The notes below the pieces were generated by a model, which worked only from the letters and a program-made list of their open reading frames with translations, was not told the origin of the DNA and did no database searches. A stretch of 64,000 bases of DNA, from contig OY720636.1 of NCBI GenBank assembly GCA_963169105.1, forward strand, positions 138,251,747 through 138,315,746. The letters are read 5' to 3'. Positions 35,460-49,330 of the stretch are shown in pieces; the first letter of the stretch is position 1, and each line of letters starts with the position of its first letter. Source of the DNA: Ceriagrion tenellum (lineage: Eukaryota; Arthropoda; Insecta; Odonata; Coenagrionidae). A program made the position numbers and the translations under genes.

Positions 35460-35780
35460 GTCATTCCTTTACCACCCTAACCTTTCGCTTCCTCACCATA
35501 GCTGGAGGCGAATCCACTCATCTCTTCTACCATCTCCTTGCCACCATTGACAAACCTGCCCCCAAAAACACCCCTTCCATTATGGCTGCATCCTCCTTTA
35601 TGTCCCTTACCCCTACACCTCTTCTTCCCTCTTCTCGTTTCACCCCTCCCTACCTCACTCCTCGACCAAGCCTCTCCCTCGACTCGTCATAACTTTTATT
35701 GCAAACCTCGCACTAACTGACTGTGCCCGACCCACCTATATCCCTTCCTTCCTCTTGCTCAAGTGCCTGGTTTAAGGGTG
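35460..35780 (-). other. Pyrimidine-rich island
   Basis: C/T-rich on the plus strand (CCTCC, CTTCTTCCC). The ORFs 35432-35692 and 35538-35720 are compositional. Confidence 0.45.
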
Positions 35781-38285
35781 GTGCGACGGGCCATCCCGCG
35801 TCGATGATGAATTCTGGTTTTACCCGGGGTTGTATGCATGGATCTTCATTTCCAGTGCTATTAGTTTTCTTCATCTTCAAACTTTTTGGAAACGTTTTAA
35901 CACAAAATATATTAGAAGTTCTCCATTCATTCTATTGTTAGTTAGGTGCTTCGCACATAATATCATATATTTTCTTTTATGACATTTATAGCCTTCGACG
36001 GTTAAAACTCTGGTGTCATAAAAATATTCAGCCTCATACATTAAAGTGGTAGTGACATTTAAAATATTTAAAGTTCTGTATCTTTCCCATGTTTTCAGGT
36101 CTTTGCATTTAAAAGTTAAACAACAGTAAAACATTTTTGAGTTTTTTTGGTGCGTAGAGTATTTTTAACAAGAACCTTAAGGTTTCAATCATCCCACTAC
36201 GAAAGTCGTCAGGAGAGTAATGGATTCAGTAATATTTGTATTTTTTGAAGAGACATCTTTACCTGTAAATATTTTTACAGTTATAATGTTATTTTTCAAT
36301 TTGTTCTTGGATAACATATGCCCTATTTGAAAACAACTCTTTGCTGCAGCGTGTTTTAGTTATTGAAAATTTAACTCAGTTAATGGGGGAAACTTGAATC
36401 ACTTAGACTCTAAAAATTAAAATCAGAGGAGAGGACGTTGATTTTTGACATTACTTTGGATCTACCTGGAGGGCAGAGGTTATTGTTGATTTTATCCACA
36501 TAAATTTATCATTTCCATTAAGCTTGTTTATTTATCCAAATCATTTAAAATTATTTAATATAACGGTATTATATTTTTTGGCCGATTTATAAATGGCGTC
36601 ATTCCAAAATTCATCGTAAACGATCACGAGAATCCTTTTGCTGATGTCCTATGTCGGTCTTATGTTTTGTACTTGCTGAGGATTTCTTAGCAGTTAAAGA
36701 TCATTTCATAAGCTTTAAACGCGTCCTAATTGACAACTGCCAATGAAATATATCTTAAGAATTAGATATTTGTAGATAGGAGTTGCAAATATTTCCATTC
36801 TTGCTGTTACGGTATGGCTGGAATGTCAATTACATCACGTTTCAACGTTACGGACACCCTGGTACCCAGTTTGTCGGTGCAACTTTAAAATATTGAACCT
36901 GAGTTTTCCCCGGAGACTTTTACCTTCTGTGATTTATAATGGTGGGTCACCGGTAAAAGATGCAGTGAAAATAAAGATGTAATACGATGTGAGGGCAAAG
37001 GCCTTGTGGTGAATTCCATGATAAATTTCATAAGTGTGTTCATTTGTATTTCGGAGAAAATTTGAATAAATATTTATCTTGGGTTGAAATATAATGACTG
37101 TGGGAATTCTGACAATTGTCAAAGCTGAGTTAGTTAAATGATAAAATTTATTATCATTTAAAGTGCACGGTCGATAAAAAATACGTGTCGGAGGTTATAT
37201 TGTACGAGTGAAAGGAGTTTGCTGCCACCGTTCGCCCAAACTTTTTTCCCTCTTTATTTTACTCGGTCCGCTCACGAAATGGCTCCATGGTAGCCCAAAA
37301 ATAACCGGTTGGTGTTTCTACGCCAGTGAGGGCATGTATTGACCCACTCAACGGGGAAAAATACACTATCGCTCCACGCCATCAGCTCCGTGTCGAGCTT
37401 CCACTTGCTACACATAACCCGAGATAGGGGACGCTGGCTGTGATTCGCTTCCGTTTTCGATCAGAAAGCTGCTTCATATATGTATGAAGATATCTTATAC
37501 ATAATATTTTTCCAGGAAATATAACGTTATGGCGAAGGCCTTGTACTAAAACGTTGACGAAATAGGTATTTTCTGCCAACTCCTCCACCTCTGGGTGTAT
37601 GTATTGATTTCAAAATTGACTCTCGTAGCTTGCAAATTTTTTGGCCTGAAGTCCATGATTTTTTAGTATAACTTTGTTAGTAAATTTAATAGTTTTATGA
37701 TAGGTAATTTTGAAGATTTTATAATAAGTAGTTTCCGTTAGTATTTTACTTAAAGGAGTTTTCAGGCTTTTCCGATGGAACATTAAATAGAGGAGCTTTC
37801 GAAATATAAGTCTTTAACGGGTAAATCAGATGAAGGATGACATGTAATAACTGTGGTTAAGCTGGTGAAAACCGTAATTATTGATAACTAATTTGAAGGT
37901 AAATTTTTAAAGAAAAAATATTTGGGCACGAGAGTTGAATATAAACTCCAGAAAAATAAAAAAGAAAACCCTGAAGGCATAGATTGTTTTCTTTCTAATG
38001 AAAATTTAATAATTTAAATTTGACGAAATTTCGATTTCAAAAACATTATAGAGAAACGCACTCAAACGTTTTGTTCTCTAAATAATATTTTAATAAAATT
38101 GACCATAAAAAGTGACTGATGATAAATAATAGGATTTTACGACTGAAAATTAATAATCCTACTATAAAATGTATATATATATAATGTCGAGATGTTCTTT
38201 TGATTACAACACTGATTCCATGACTAATGAAGCATTTGCGCTTCAGTACGAGAACGTCAACCGTGATTCCGTGTTGAAAGTTCAC
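35781..38285. other. AT-rich spacer, nothing recognised
   Basis: No domain, RNA or repeat seen. Frames at 35877-36134, 36934-37122, 37382-37588 and 38046-38285 (minus) are unassigned. Confidence 0.4.
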
Positions 38286-38485
38286 TACAATTTATGCTAT
38301 TGACCTTTATGGGGACAGAAAAATGCAATATTATAGCACTCAGTATAGCTAATTGAATCATGGAAGTATGCATTTTGTGATGTAAACTGCCTAAGATATA
38401 AATGGCATTCAAAAAACTCATTAGTAATTGGACGGCAAATTTGGAATCCGAAGGAATAGAATTGATTGAAGGGGTGTAAATAATC
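38286..38485 (+). repeat. Diverged tandem duplication, unit 1
   Basis: CAATTTATGC, AAAATGCAATATT, AGTATGCATTT, AATTGGACGG, TTGGAATCCG and GGGTGTAA occur here in the same order and spacing as at 38655-38880, about 370 bp downstream. The copies have diverged by many substitutions. A 97-codon minus frame (38257-38550) covers the unit, but the frame at the other copy has a dissimilar protein, so coding is unlikely. Confidence 0.7.
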
Positions 38486-38654
38486 TTGAAAGTTTTAGGC
38501 TGGACACAGGATGAACTCCAGAATGTCAAGATGTATGCCAATGCCGGCATTTATGCCTATCATGTCTTTGTGACTTCATAATTAAATAATTTTTTTTAAT
38601 GAATGGTGATAAATCATTAGCGCTTTAGTGTAAAAAAATTTCCATGATTCAATT

Positions 38655-38880
38655 TTGTAACAATTTATGCCTTAGACGTCTAAATGGCGAGTAAAATGCA
38701 ATATTGTGGCACTCAGGCTGGCTAGTAAAATCGTTGATAAGTATGCATTTGAAAATATAGTACTTGCAGTGGATAATGATGGTCCGAAAAAACTCGTTAG
38801 CGAATGGACGGTAAAATTGGAATCCGGAGGATTGGTATAGGTGGGAGAGGATTAATTGAGGCTGGGTGTAAGGGGTGGGG
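38655..38880 (+). repeat. Diverged tandem duplication, unit 2
   Basis: Second copy of 38286-38485, in the same order and orientation. Its end merges into the purine island that starts near 38820. Confidence 0.7.
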
Positions 38881-39430
38881 TATATAAAATGGTTTGTTTG
38901 GGGGGTTGTGTTGGGAGGAATGGGAGGGAGAGGCGGAGGGTGGGAACTTCGGGGTGGGCACGAAGGAAGAGGGTCGAGGCGCAGCGCGAGTTGGCCGCGA
39001 GGGGGTGGGACAGAGCTGCAGGGACTGGGACGGGGTGGAGGGTCGCGAGAGGTCGTAGAGAATGAAAGGGGGCGGTGGTGAGATACGAGGGCACTGTCGA
39101 TTGGACATATACAAAATTTATGCTCATTGAGTGGTAAAAAAAAGAAATAAAGTTCCACTGCTACTGGCGCCGCTCTCGCGTGGAATGTTGCTACGGTCCT
39201 CGTGCCATTTGTGTTCATGCGTGTGTGGACCCCAACCCCGGGTTAATAAATCAGGCTAATTGAGCACTAAATTCTCATCTCGTCCCCTGCGGAAATATAG
39301 CAAGGAAATAATGAGCGCGAGATTTCGACCCTCTCTCTCCCCCCACCCTCACTCCATCCCTCCTGGCAATCTCCCTCTCTCCCGTTTTTCCACCTCTTTC
39401 CTCCTCCCTCCCCTTATGAGTCCTCCCGCA
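38881..39430. other. Back-to-back purine and pyrimidine islands
   Basis: Plus strand is G/A-rich to about 39085, ordinary to about 39300, then C/T-rich at 39310-39430. The minus frame 38649-39218 (189 codons) is Pro/Ser/His-rich where it crosses the purine island and shows no motif. Confidence 0.5.
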
Positions 39431-41189
39431 CGCAAAAATCGTGTGTGGCGTTAATGCTTCCTTGAAAGCGATTAGAGTGTCTTCTTCTATCTCGCGAACC
39501 CAGTTTATTTGACCGCCATCGAGATGGTCTCTATGCATTTTTTTCAAAGCTCACTTAACCTCAGTCCTAAGATTATTTTCCCTCGCCTAGTTGCTGATGC
39601 ATTCACTACGAATGAAAATATTTTATGTATCAATTTATGCATTTTATTTTAAATCCTTAATTTACCCAATTCCCCAAATTATTATTCTCTCCACCTAGCT
39701 ACTGATATACTCATTCAATGAAATGGAAACCATTGGAATCGAGATATCACCTGAAAAATATTTCCATTAAAATTTATCTTCGATGTAAGAATAAAACATT
39801 TTAATTGATTTATCGAACTCCGCTGTCATCTACGAACGCAATTGAAATAACTGACACGGATGCGATTCGGAAATCCGTGGAAATGAATTATGAGGATTGA
39901 GGTGTAAAACAAAGCAGTAATTGAATGACATTTGGTAGGTGAATGTGACATTCTCACTAGGGCATTAAACGAGGAGCATGAAGTAAATGTAAGTGTATAA
40001 ATAGAATAAAATCATTAAAAGAAATTGATTGATATATATCGTGCACAGGGGTGAGTGACAATATCATAGAATTTAATGAAAAAGAGTATCCATAGAGGGA
40101 AAATCATCACGACCTCTTTAATGCCCATTGGGTTTTAAAGTATATACATAACATTTTGGAACTATCCAAGGATATTTGAATTCATGCAGTAAAAACCAAA
40201 ATTAATTACAAAAGTAAACGATTTGACTCTGTATGCTTACACAGACTGTATTTTTATCATGAGAAGTAATACAATGGATATTTTGCGATGAGTTAAGTTG
40301 GGGTCCGTCAAATATAAAATTATTTGAAACTATCTCATGCGATGAAATATGTGAAATCGAAATATTTTTAATTGAAACCGAAGTATTTTATAAATTTCGG
40401 TAAAAATTTTTTAAAAGGAATATGTTACGTTGGAAGCATAGAAGCTACCACCTCTCTAATTCTCTATCTGTGCCTTTCAAACGATACCTGAAGCGCTGGT
40501 TCAGATAGCCCTAGACTCTTCCTCATTTTTATAAAACTCAATGGTAAGCATTTAATTGAATAGAAAGAAGTAGATTGAAAACTTCTCTGCCATATTTTCA
40601 CAATTATGTTCTTTCTAACTTCACAGTCCTGAATTAGTTTTACCTTGCATTTACTAAAACAGCTACTTTCCAGTGCTCAAAAACTACCAGAGAATTAAAT
40701 TATTAACTCTTTTGATGCAAACCAACTCAGACTCTTACTTACTAGCCCATGACCTCCAACTACTGTACGTAAAGCATCTACTTACTTTAGTGATGAAGGT
40801 AATCAGAAAGAGGTCTGTGAATATCAGGCTAGGAACAAGTTTTCCATGAAAAAGCCAAATGTATGCTAATTTTAAGTCCAAATCCAGTTGCTTGCCCTTC
40901 TAATATAAGGTTTAAACAGACTAAGGCTGCATATCGCAGTAAATTTTCCTGTTACTTGATACAGGAATACGAATTTGAAATCTTCCTTTAAAAGTACACT
41001 GCCTTGCCTTAGTTTTTCAGTCAATCTTCATTGTAGACCTACAAGGTTTTTGTTTTGTGGAATTCAGGGATATACTAGTTCTTACAATGCATTTATGGCA
41101 TTTTGATGAATATTTATCAAGATGTAGCGTGAAAGATTTCACCCTACAAAAGGGAAACAGTATGACACCCGATAATGTAAAGAAATAGA
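39431..41189. other. AT-rich spacer, nothing recognised
   Basis: No gene or repeat identified. Confidence 0.45.
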
Positions 41190-42300
41190 TCCTTCCAGGC
41201 CCCGATTGGGGTTGGGAGACGTGAGGCAATAGTAAGCGGCAGAGTCGATAGCGGCGTCCTGCCTTCAGTTTTTCCCGGCCTCGCTTATTAATTGGCTCCC
41301 GGTTGTTAAGCACTCGTCATACGATTCAGCCGAAGGATTGACGGCGACGAAATCATTGCAGCGGCAGCAGACGAGTGGATGGGCTTGGCCTTTGTCGACG
41401 GCCCACCCTCGCTGGTGCCACTTGCCAGAAAAAGAATTAATGCCGGGATCCGCTCCTTCCCCTCTCTTCATTCCGCTCCCGTTCTTTCCCCATCACGTGC
41501 CCGCATCTCTAACCGGGAGAAACAGCGCCTCTCTTTCTCCCATCACTCGCGCCCAGCCACATAGTCCTTACACTAACTGTAACTTCCCCCTTCACTTCTG
41601 AAACCAGCCGTCTCTCTCTCCCATCGGAGCCCAAACCATGGCGACGCGAAGCTTCCCGGAAAACACCGACCACTCGCACAACACACAACACACACACACA
41701 CAACACGCGAGTCTAATGTCGCTCCCCCTTATGAAAGGCGGGCTTCAAGATGCATGATACGGTGTCACCACGGTTTCAGGGACTCTCCCTCTGTCTCTCC
41801 CGGACTATCCGGAGCGAAATGAATAATTGCGCCCGCGGGAAATAACCCCTACGATATACCGAGACCCAATTATCAGCATTAGGTCTCCATTGTCTACCCA
41901 CTCCAGGCAGCAGGAAGAATGAGCGCCCCTCGGTCGTCAGTTGTTGGTGGGAATGTCCGTCCCTACCTGCCTCCAATTCATCCCCCTCTTCCCTCCTCTT
42001 CCTTCCCCTTTCGCCCCTTCTGCGTTAATTCCTCACTCTCTCCTTCCCACCACCCTTCCACCCATCGCCTTCCCGCCGCAGACTTAATTTATCCTGCTCT
42101 GGGTCCTCCTCTTCTCATCCCAATCTCCGTGGTGTCAAGCTTTCCCATCATTCCTCTTCCTTTCATTTTCCTTCCTCTCCCAATCTTTATGTTATTATCA
42201 TTCTCTCGCGTTCTTTATTGCCTAGAGAGAAACGCAGTTTCCTGTGCGTTAGGAGTGTCATCTCATCATTCTTGTCGAGGGCGGCCATGTGAGATTTTTG
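41190..42300. other. CpG-containing GC-rich stretch with pyrimidine islands and (CA)n
   Basis: Contains a CpG-rich, non-repetitive part at 41190-41440 and C/T-rich tracts at 41450-41640 and 41940-42190. A CA-type microsatellite lies at about 41680-41702. ORFs up to 162 codons (41919-42407) are Pro/Ser-rich and compositional. A promoter or CpG island is possible; no gene was identified downstream on either side. Confidence 0.4.
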
Positions 42301-45300
42301 ACTCGCGCGAGTCGTTTACAAGTGTCCAACCTCAACCTCCTCGTATTTACTCTGCTAATAGTACGGGAATGCCAACCCGTGGGCCACTGAAGAAATTTAT
42401 AGTGTAAGCCTCCAAGTTGTTTTGTTTTCCCGTGCTCATGTTGAAATTAAAAATAGACTATACGGAATGTTTTAAGACAAAAGAGCAAGATTTCGGTCAC
42501 ATTATAAGATTGCAATCACGCAGTGCATTAACGAATTCAGTAATTACCTTGCACTTCCGTCATTATTAAATTCTCAAATTATTTTTTAGCAGAATCTTCC
42601 AAATTTAATCCGGTATCTTATTACGTAATTATCTTTTGCAAATTATCATTTGCATATTCCTTAATAGCCACGTTATTCGCATATAGCCTAAATACGTATC
42701 TCTTCTAGGTAGATTTTTTTAGGAATTATCTTTCAATATATTATTTTCTGAACGCTAGGATATCGCGAGTTTTGGTTCAAGTGCCAGTTAAAACTAAATT
42801 TTGTACTACCAGCGAAATAAAAATTAATATACAATATGAGTGAAAATCTAGTTCCATTGGATTGCCACTTTTACTCGCCAATTGGTAAAGCAGTATCACC
42901 AGCTTTTATCGATTTATTTAATTTATTTTTTTAGTAAAATATTACAGCTATACTCAAGCTCATAGATTTTTATCTTCTATGATCTTTGACTTAACTTACT
43001 ACTCTCTATTTGGTTACTATATTATCAAACTCCTGAGGGCAGAGGCATAAAACGTACTTCCATAGCTTATTAAAAGTATCAATATAAAAGTTGTACTGAG
43101 AAAATAATAGAATTCATACGTTACGAAATAATCTAATAGGCATTTTTTTCTTATTAAAGATAGGTTGATTGAATGACGGATTAAAGGTAGTCAAGATACA
43201 ATTACACAAGTGTACAAGATACAATACGAGATACAATTACACGTGTGTAATTGTATCTTTACTACCATGATACTGCCGACACCTTGATAGATCGGTATGT
43301 CTTAATCTGGCCCTTAATGGTCTTTTGACTTCTTTCGCACTACATCGATTGCTGGGGCCACCATACTATGGCTCCGACTACAGTGGTGCTGAAGGACTCC
43401 AAAGCTTAATAGTTAACTCCTACTCGCATTACTTCTGTTTATTTGTTCTAGTTGCCAGTTTTTGCTCTACTTTATGTGTGGAAACCTTTTAGTGGGTTTT
43501 CAGATGGTGTTTTTCATCAGCGTTGAGTGCTTCTGCACTTCTTCTCTTCTTCTTCTCTGTGTAGAAAATATGAGGCTCAAGGATTAATATGTTACCCTAT
43601 TGCTATAAATAATCCTAATTGTCCATGAGGGGGATTTAGGGTGACAACTAGGTCTTAAACTTCACCATGTCGACTACACTACAACGGCCAAAGAAGAAGC
43701 GCAATAAAATGTGGTTCTAAGTAGCTATCCCATTAGGGCTACGGAAAATACCTTGTACCTTGACACAATATATTGATTTTGATAACACTGATGTACTTAC
43801 GATATAAATTCTTTATCATCCCAGAATATGAGGAGAAGCTCAGGGTATAATGAAGAACCTGAAAAGCTTCGACGGGGAGACGATTATACCTTCAAAACTG
43901 CGTGTAAAGCAGTTATTTAATATCTTAATAGCCGGTTAACGGTCCTTTAATACTATATTTATTTTTTTAGTTGCGGATATCAAATATGCAAATTTTCTCC
44001 ATTGAATTGATTTATGCGTGAAATATTTATAGAAACTTTTATAATGTACCTAGTCTTATTATAATTTTCATATGTGGGAAGTATCTGTACCAGCAACGTT
44101 AACTCCTGATAACGGATCTTAGTTTCAGGGCTTCTATTTACATACCTTTTCAATCTATAAGAGTCAGGCTTATATGCTAATCAGTGAAACAAGTGCAAAT
44201 GATAAGTCTACAATCGCGAATTTAAACTTATAATAGTCATAGATCTTATGAGTGCAGGAGTTCAATCATTAGCCCCATTGACATATGAATACAATATCAT
44301 ACAGCCACCGAGGCTAAAGATATAGAGAACCATTTTTGTACAGCTAAGCTTTTATTATAATAATTAATATATGATATTTGTTATCCATATTTACTGCTTC
44401 AGTAAATGCAATTCTTCAGACTTATCCGAGCAATTAAGCCTTGCTATATTAATATGCGAATGAATCGGTGATATTGCTTCCAACACTATCATATTATGCT
44501 GGTGTATAACTGATGGGAAGGGAAAAACGTGGAAAGAGCGAATAAAACTATGTTTATTAAACTTTTTGAGGAGTAATTTCCATGATTAATTCTATTCCCG
44601 CGGTATTTTCATGGGCCATATATTGGCGCAGGCTCATAACATATTCTACCTTTCTTTCGAAGAATTTTATCTCCTCTCTCGATCGTTTATTTTTTATTGC
44701 CCTTTTTTCGCGCGGTCGTTACATCTCCACCTTCCTCTTTGCATATCCTCTCCTCATTTCGTGCTTAACTAACGTTCCTCCTATCCAAACTGACAGAGAT
44801 CTTCTATCCAGGGTACTGTTTTCAACCGATCTCAACACCCTGTGCTTCCAAAATGACCTCCTAGCGTCGCGATCGTCTGAGAAACGTTCGTAATAAAGGA
44901 TTTCATCCTCTTTCTGGGTGAAAAGAAAAAGGAAAGGAAATTAGTGGCTAAAAAGCATGAAGGTGGCTGAGAAATGTCAGGTAGCCAAGGAATAAAAGCA
45001 GTGAAGCAGATATGAAATGTTCAGGACGGAATAGAAAGCCAGAATATTGTAAGCGTATAGAGATGGGGCGAAAGGTTTTGTCAAAAGTAGGATTCTAAGT
45101 CATTAAGTGGATCAAAATGGGACTGAGAGTCACGAGTTTAGGAATGAATGAGAACGACTAGAAGGTGACAATGAAAGACGGGAACTACAATTTTATTCGT
45201 CCAGTAGAGGACTAAAAGAATATCTATATATTTCATGCTGGTTTCTTTTACGAATGATGACTATGGTGTTCATGCTCATCAGGCTGATGTTTCATTCTCA

Positions 45301-45414
45301 GACTTTCAGATTGTTTTTTAAATAGATCTACTGCAAATAAGTTAAAAATTATTATTTTGTTTAAAAATTTTGCTATCGCTCAATAAATGCGTTAAATATC
45401 TACCTATTTCGAAA
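42301..45414. other. AT-rich spacer, no recognised gene
   Basis: Holds the palindrome at 43229-43258 and an unassigned 103-codon frame at 44582-44893. No RNA gene or transposon end seen. Confidence 0.4.
43229..43258. repeat. Perfect 14 bp inverted repeat
   Basis: AGATACAATTACAC and its exact complement flank 2 bp. A further direct copy of the left arm lies about 36 bp upstream (43193-43207), giving a small repeat cluster. Confidence 0.85.
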
Positions 45415-46150
45415 GACAACGCCTTATTGCAACATCCAGATGTTTCTGTCCTCTGCTGCCTCCATCAATTCAAGATAACTTCGGAAAACCTATCGGCTCT
45501 TTATTATTTTATATATTTCTTCCTCTGATTTCATTTCCCTTTTTTTCAGAAACTTCCTTTCTAAAATTGCAGAAAGAAATGGGTTTTGTCTTATTTTATG
45601 ATCAACAGATGTAAACTTCCTTCTTTTCATAGTTTTCAATTATCTTCTCTGTTCTCATATCTCCTTTAGTACTTCCCCATTTGTTTTCCTACCCATTCAT
45701 CTCACACGTGTCATTCTTCTCCTAATCCACATATCATCTATTTATAGTTAGATTCTCTCCCTTTTCTCAATGGTCCAATTTTCTCTCCCATACAGTAACG
45801 TGCACCATCAAAAGATTTTGAAAATATTTTTATTACCATTTTATCTAAATGTTTGTATTCTGACATATTTTATCTGTTATAAATGCTTTTTTGGCCTAAT
45901 GCTACCCTTCTCCGTACTTGTCAGGTATATACATTGTCTATAGTGATAATGCTTGTAAGGTAACTAAATTTTCCCTGCTGCTCTACTTTTGAAGAGCCTG
46001 TTATTATGTGGGCCTAAATTCCTCAAATTTCCGGACTCACCACTAAGGATTTGGTTTCATGAACATTGATTTTTAATTGCCCTATGGTTTTGGGGGCTGT
46101 CACAGTTGCTAAATTTTTACTCATATCCTTCTCTATTTTCTGCGTTGGCT
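45415..46150 (-). pseudogene. LINE 3' coding relic (RT thumb to C-terminus)
   Basis: On the minus strand a long but decayed stretch matches the C-terminal half of an insect-type LINE ORF2. In order: LKINVHETKSLVV (the KINxxKTK block after the YADD palm), SYLTSIITIDNVYT (the YLGSxIxxDG block), QVRRRVALGQKS (the ExxRRIxxAKxAF block), then a CMGEKIGPLRKG segment matching the xYGxExWxLxK region, and at the far end IDGGSRGQKHLDV near 45425. Stops and frame changes occur throughout, so it is inactive. The N-terminal palm and endonuclease are missing, as expected for 5' truncation. Confidence 0.65.
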
Positions 46151-48479
46151 ATGGAAAATCAAAATTAGGACATTAACTGTGTAGATTATTCCATGAATAT
46201 ACAATTAATGACCACATTGGTCCAGCCTTAGCAACCGATCTCAACGCCGTTTCTATCCAACAGCCTTTCGATTACAGTTTCGGCATTAATTCATAAATAA
46301 AAATAATAAGTCATTAGGTAGCTTTGTTTCATTTTCATTATTTTTCCGTAGTTTTCTCATCTTAGTCACAGTTTTTTGCAAAAGTGCCGTTTAAAATATA
46401 CAAAAGTAAACAATTTCTTCCTGTGCAAATCCTAGTCTCATATTTAACACTATTTTATTTCAAGATGACTTGGTGAGAAATTTAAAGTTGAAAGGCGTCT
46501 TTTTTCCGTTCTAATCAGATAGTGGACACGTTTTTTACCTGCTGGAATATACGTGAAAAAATTATTTAAGTCATTTATCAGTGGATGCTTCTTATATTTT
46601 TCTTCGCTGAATCCGCTGAGTGAATCTATTATAGAAGCCAACTCGTCGCATCAGACAGTTACACGGTATTTTGTGGTTTTTACTTTGCTTTTAGACATTT
46701 AAGTCTTGATTTTATTTCCTAAAAAATGAATTTAACGTTAAAAAATCACTTGTACTAATTTTGTGAAATGCAGAACTTTGTTAAAAAGTCTCGATTTTTT
46801 TCTCCATTTTCTCTCTTTCTGCGTCTAAGTTGTACTATGCAAGCTACCAAATGGACTAGTGTCTCAGCATGATGGTTATTTTGACTATTTTAAAATCCTC
46901 AATATTTTAACGCATCTATATAAGAGTCTAGCTCTATATTGAATTAGGCTACTGCTCTTTTGAGTCAGCAGAAACTTTTTTCTGATGGCTCCCAAAGGAG
47001 AAATTTTTGTTAGTTTTCTACAAACTGAAAGGACTTTCATTTATCGGTTCAGTGGATTACAATTTTTTTTCGCATGATAGATTTTCATACACACATGTAG
47101 TTATATTCTTTGTTTCAGATCGGCATAATATATTCACTTACCTGATTGATTTAAAATGTATGTACGTATTTGGAAACCTTTCGTTTCTATCTCTGAAAAA
47201 GAATACGGAATATTAGAGGGGGTATTCTCCGCATGTGATACGCAAAAAGAACCTAACCAAAGTGTGCACCTTTACACGATGTTTGATTTCTAAAATATTA
47301 CATGCACAAAACCTCTATTTTTCAACCCTAATTGCCAGATCATCCATATCCAATATCTACGATAAATCTTTTTAAAACGTGATTTTTCCTTTCTACAAAA
47401 TCGTATTTATTAAATGAGTGGACCTTGGAGGAATACTTCTTCTGACTGTAGACTGTGTTTAGAGGACTAATCATACTGACAGAATTAATGAGGTACGAGC
47501 CAACAACTTGTGAACCTGTTAGATCCGTGTTAATGAAGGGATAATTACTGGGACATAGTAATTCCTGGTTTAATACAGCCAAAAGCATTTTAAAGGTTGG
47601 AAATATAACATGCCAGGCGCAACAGAGCATTGATGATAGTATTCAATTGAAAAGGCGAAGAAGACGTGTCCACAGATAATGCTTGAAAAAGGCGTCTTGA
47701 ATGGCGTAGTAATGTGCCAGTCATGTAATTGACTCGTAGATATAGACTTTTATATCGTTCAGGTTTCTTAAAGGGTCTCTATGTTTCAAATGTAGGAGAA
47801 TTTTCAGGTTGTTATTGAAATCTTGGTCCGAACATAATAATTTTGGTAATGCATAACTGCTTACACATAAGTGGCTATCATTGATCAGGGTGGGCGTTTA
47901 CACTGATCTATAACTTTAAGTAAGTATAAAGAATCACATTATTGTATTTTTTGACGATGAAAGAACGTAATGAAGCACTATGTTCTCACTAAGCCTTGTC
48001 TCTCTGCGCTTCTTAATTTCATGATGGTTTATTTAGTATTTATGGATTTATGATTGTTGTTGACTCTTGGTTTTTATGGGTTTAGGATTTTTGATTGCTG
48101 AGGGGAATCGAGAGAAAAAAATGCGTAGGTTTTTTATTAATTTCCTCTCTTTCCGTTCCAAGGGTAAATAAACAAAAAATTATTCAAAGTTTTTAAACCA
48201 ATATCATTTTGTGCTACCAAACGACAAGGCCATGCATACTCGTTTAATGATATTCCCTGGACAGTCTCGAGTTATCCTCTTCCTTTTAAACCCCAAACCA
48301 CGTATCATTTAACGATTTGGTGTATCGACTCGGTCATTTATTACCCATGTCGAATACCTTTTTGGTCTTTCATTAAAAAAAATAGGACTCAAAATTGATG
48401 TCGAAATCATTAGCGGAACGGTGTTAACGGTTTGTCAAAAAAAAGACTTAAAGGGGAATGACTGCATATCTGAACGGCT
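46151..48479. other. AT-rich spacer, nothing recognised
   Basis: Frames at 46450-46641, 47007-47216 and 47340-47630 are unassigned, without splice or domain evidence. Confidence 0.4.
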
Positions 48480-49330
48480 CGAACACCGAGACGACCGTTC
48501 TCTCTTTACTGAAGCAATACCCCTCTCCTCCTCGATTTTCCCCTCGCCTCACTCTTCTCCCTGCTCTCCCAGGGCACCCTAACCTTCTCCACCCTCCCCA
48601 ACCCGACCGTCCTCTGTCGACACTGCTGCTGCTGCTAGCTGCTTCCATATCCGAGTTCGCGACCGACTACCTCCACACCCTCCCTTAACCAATCTCCTCC
48701 CGCCCCATTCCCCCCCCTACTCCGGTTTATCCATCAACCCCTCTTTGCTTCACTCGCATCACGTGTCGTTCCATCCCCCACCCACCCCTTAAATTTCCAT
48801 TTCTCTATTTTTCTCCCTCTCCGACCCTAACCTCCTCTCCTTTACCCTTTTTCCCTTAGCCCAAGGGAAGGAGAACAAGAGAAAAAAATGTCGAAAGGAG
48901 AATACTACTTGAGAGCGAACCCTCAACCATTTCCGCCTTCTCATCACGCCCGACCTCTCCCAAACCTTGGGCTCACTTCCCCCGACACTCCTCTCTTTCC
49001 ACACTTTTCTAGAGCCCCTCCCTACTCCTTTATTCCCCTTCTCCTTGCCCCCCTTTCCCCAAACGCTGCCTACCCTCCCTCCCATCATTGTCACCTCGTT
49101 CCCTTCCTCATCCCGCGTTTGCATTCGCCCTCCAGTCAATATTACGGCATTCCTTTTTTCTTCTCCATCCCTCGGCTCTTCTTTCCCCTTCTTCGAATTG
49201 TGTTGAACCGGCGCGTGCAGCATCTTCACCTTCTTCTTGGGAGCGCAGTGCTCGATTGCCGGAAGTCGTCAACCTCGTCATCCCACCGCGTCTCATGTAT
49301 CGCCTTTTTTTTCGTCCAATGTACGACTTA
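48480..49330 (-). other. Large pyrimidine island (~850 bp)
   Basis: Plus strand strongly C/T-rich (CCCTCC, CTTCTCC, CCTTCC), comparable in size to the purine island at 8440-9290 but in the opposite strand sense. A CTGCTGCTGCT run lies at about 48622. ORFs on both strands (up to 158 codons) follow the composition. Confidence 0.65.

Noticed and set aside
38649..39218. 189-codon minus-strand ORF
   Set aside because: It spans a diverged repeat unit and a purine island; composition is low-complexity and the protein is not shared with the other repeat unit.
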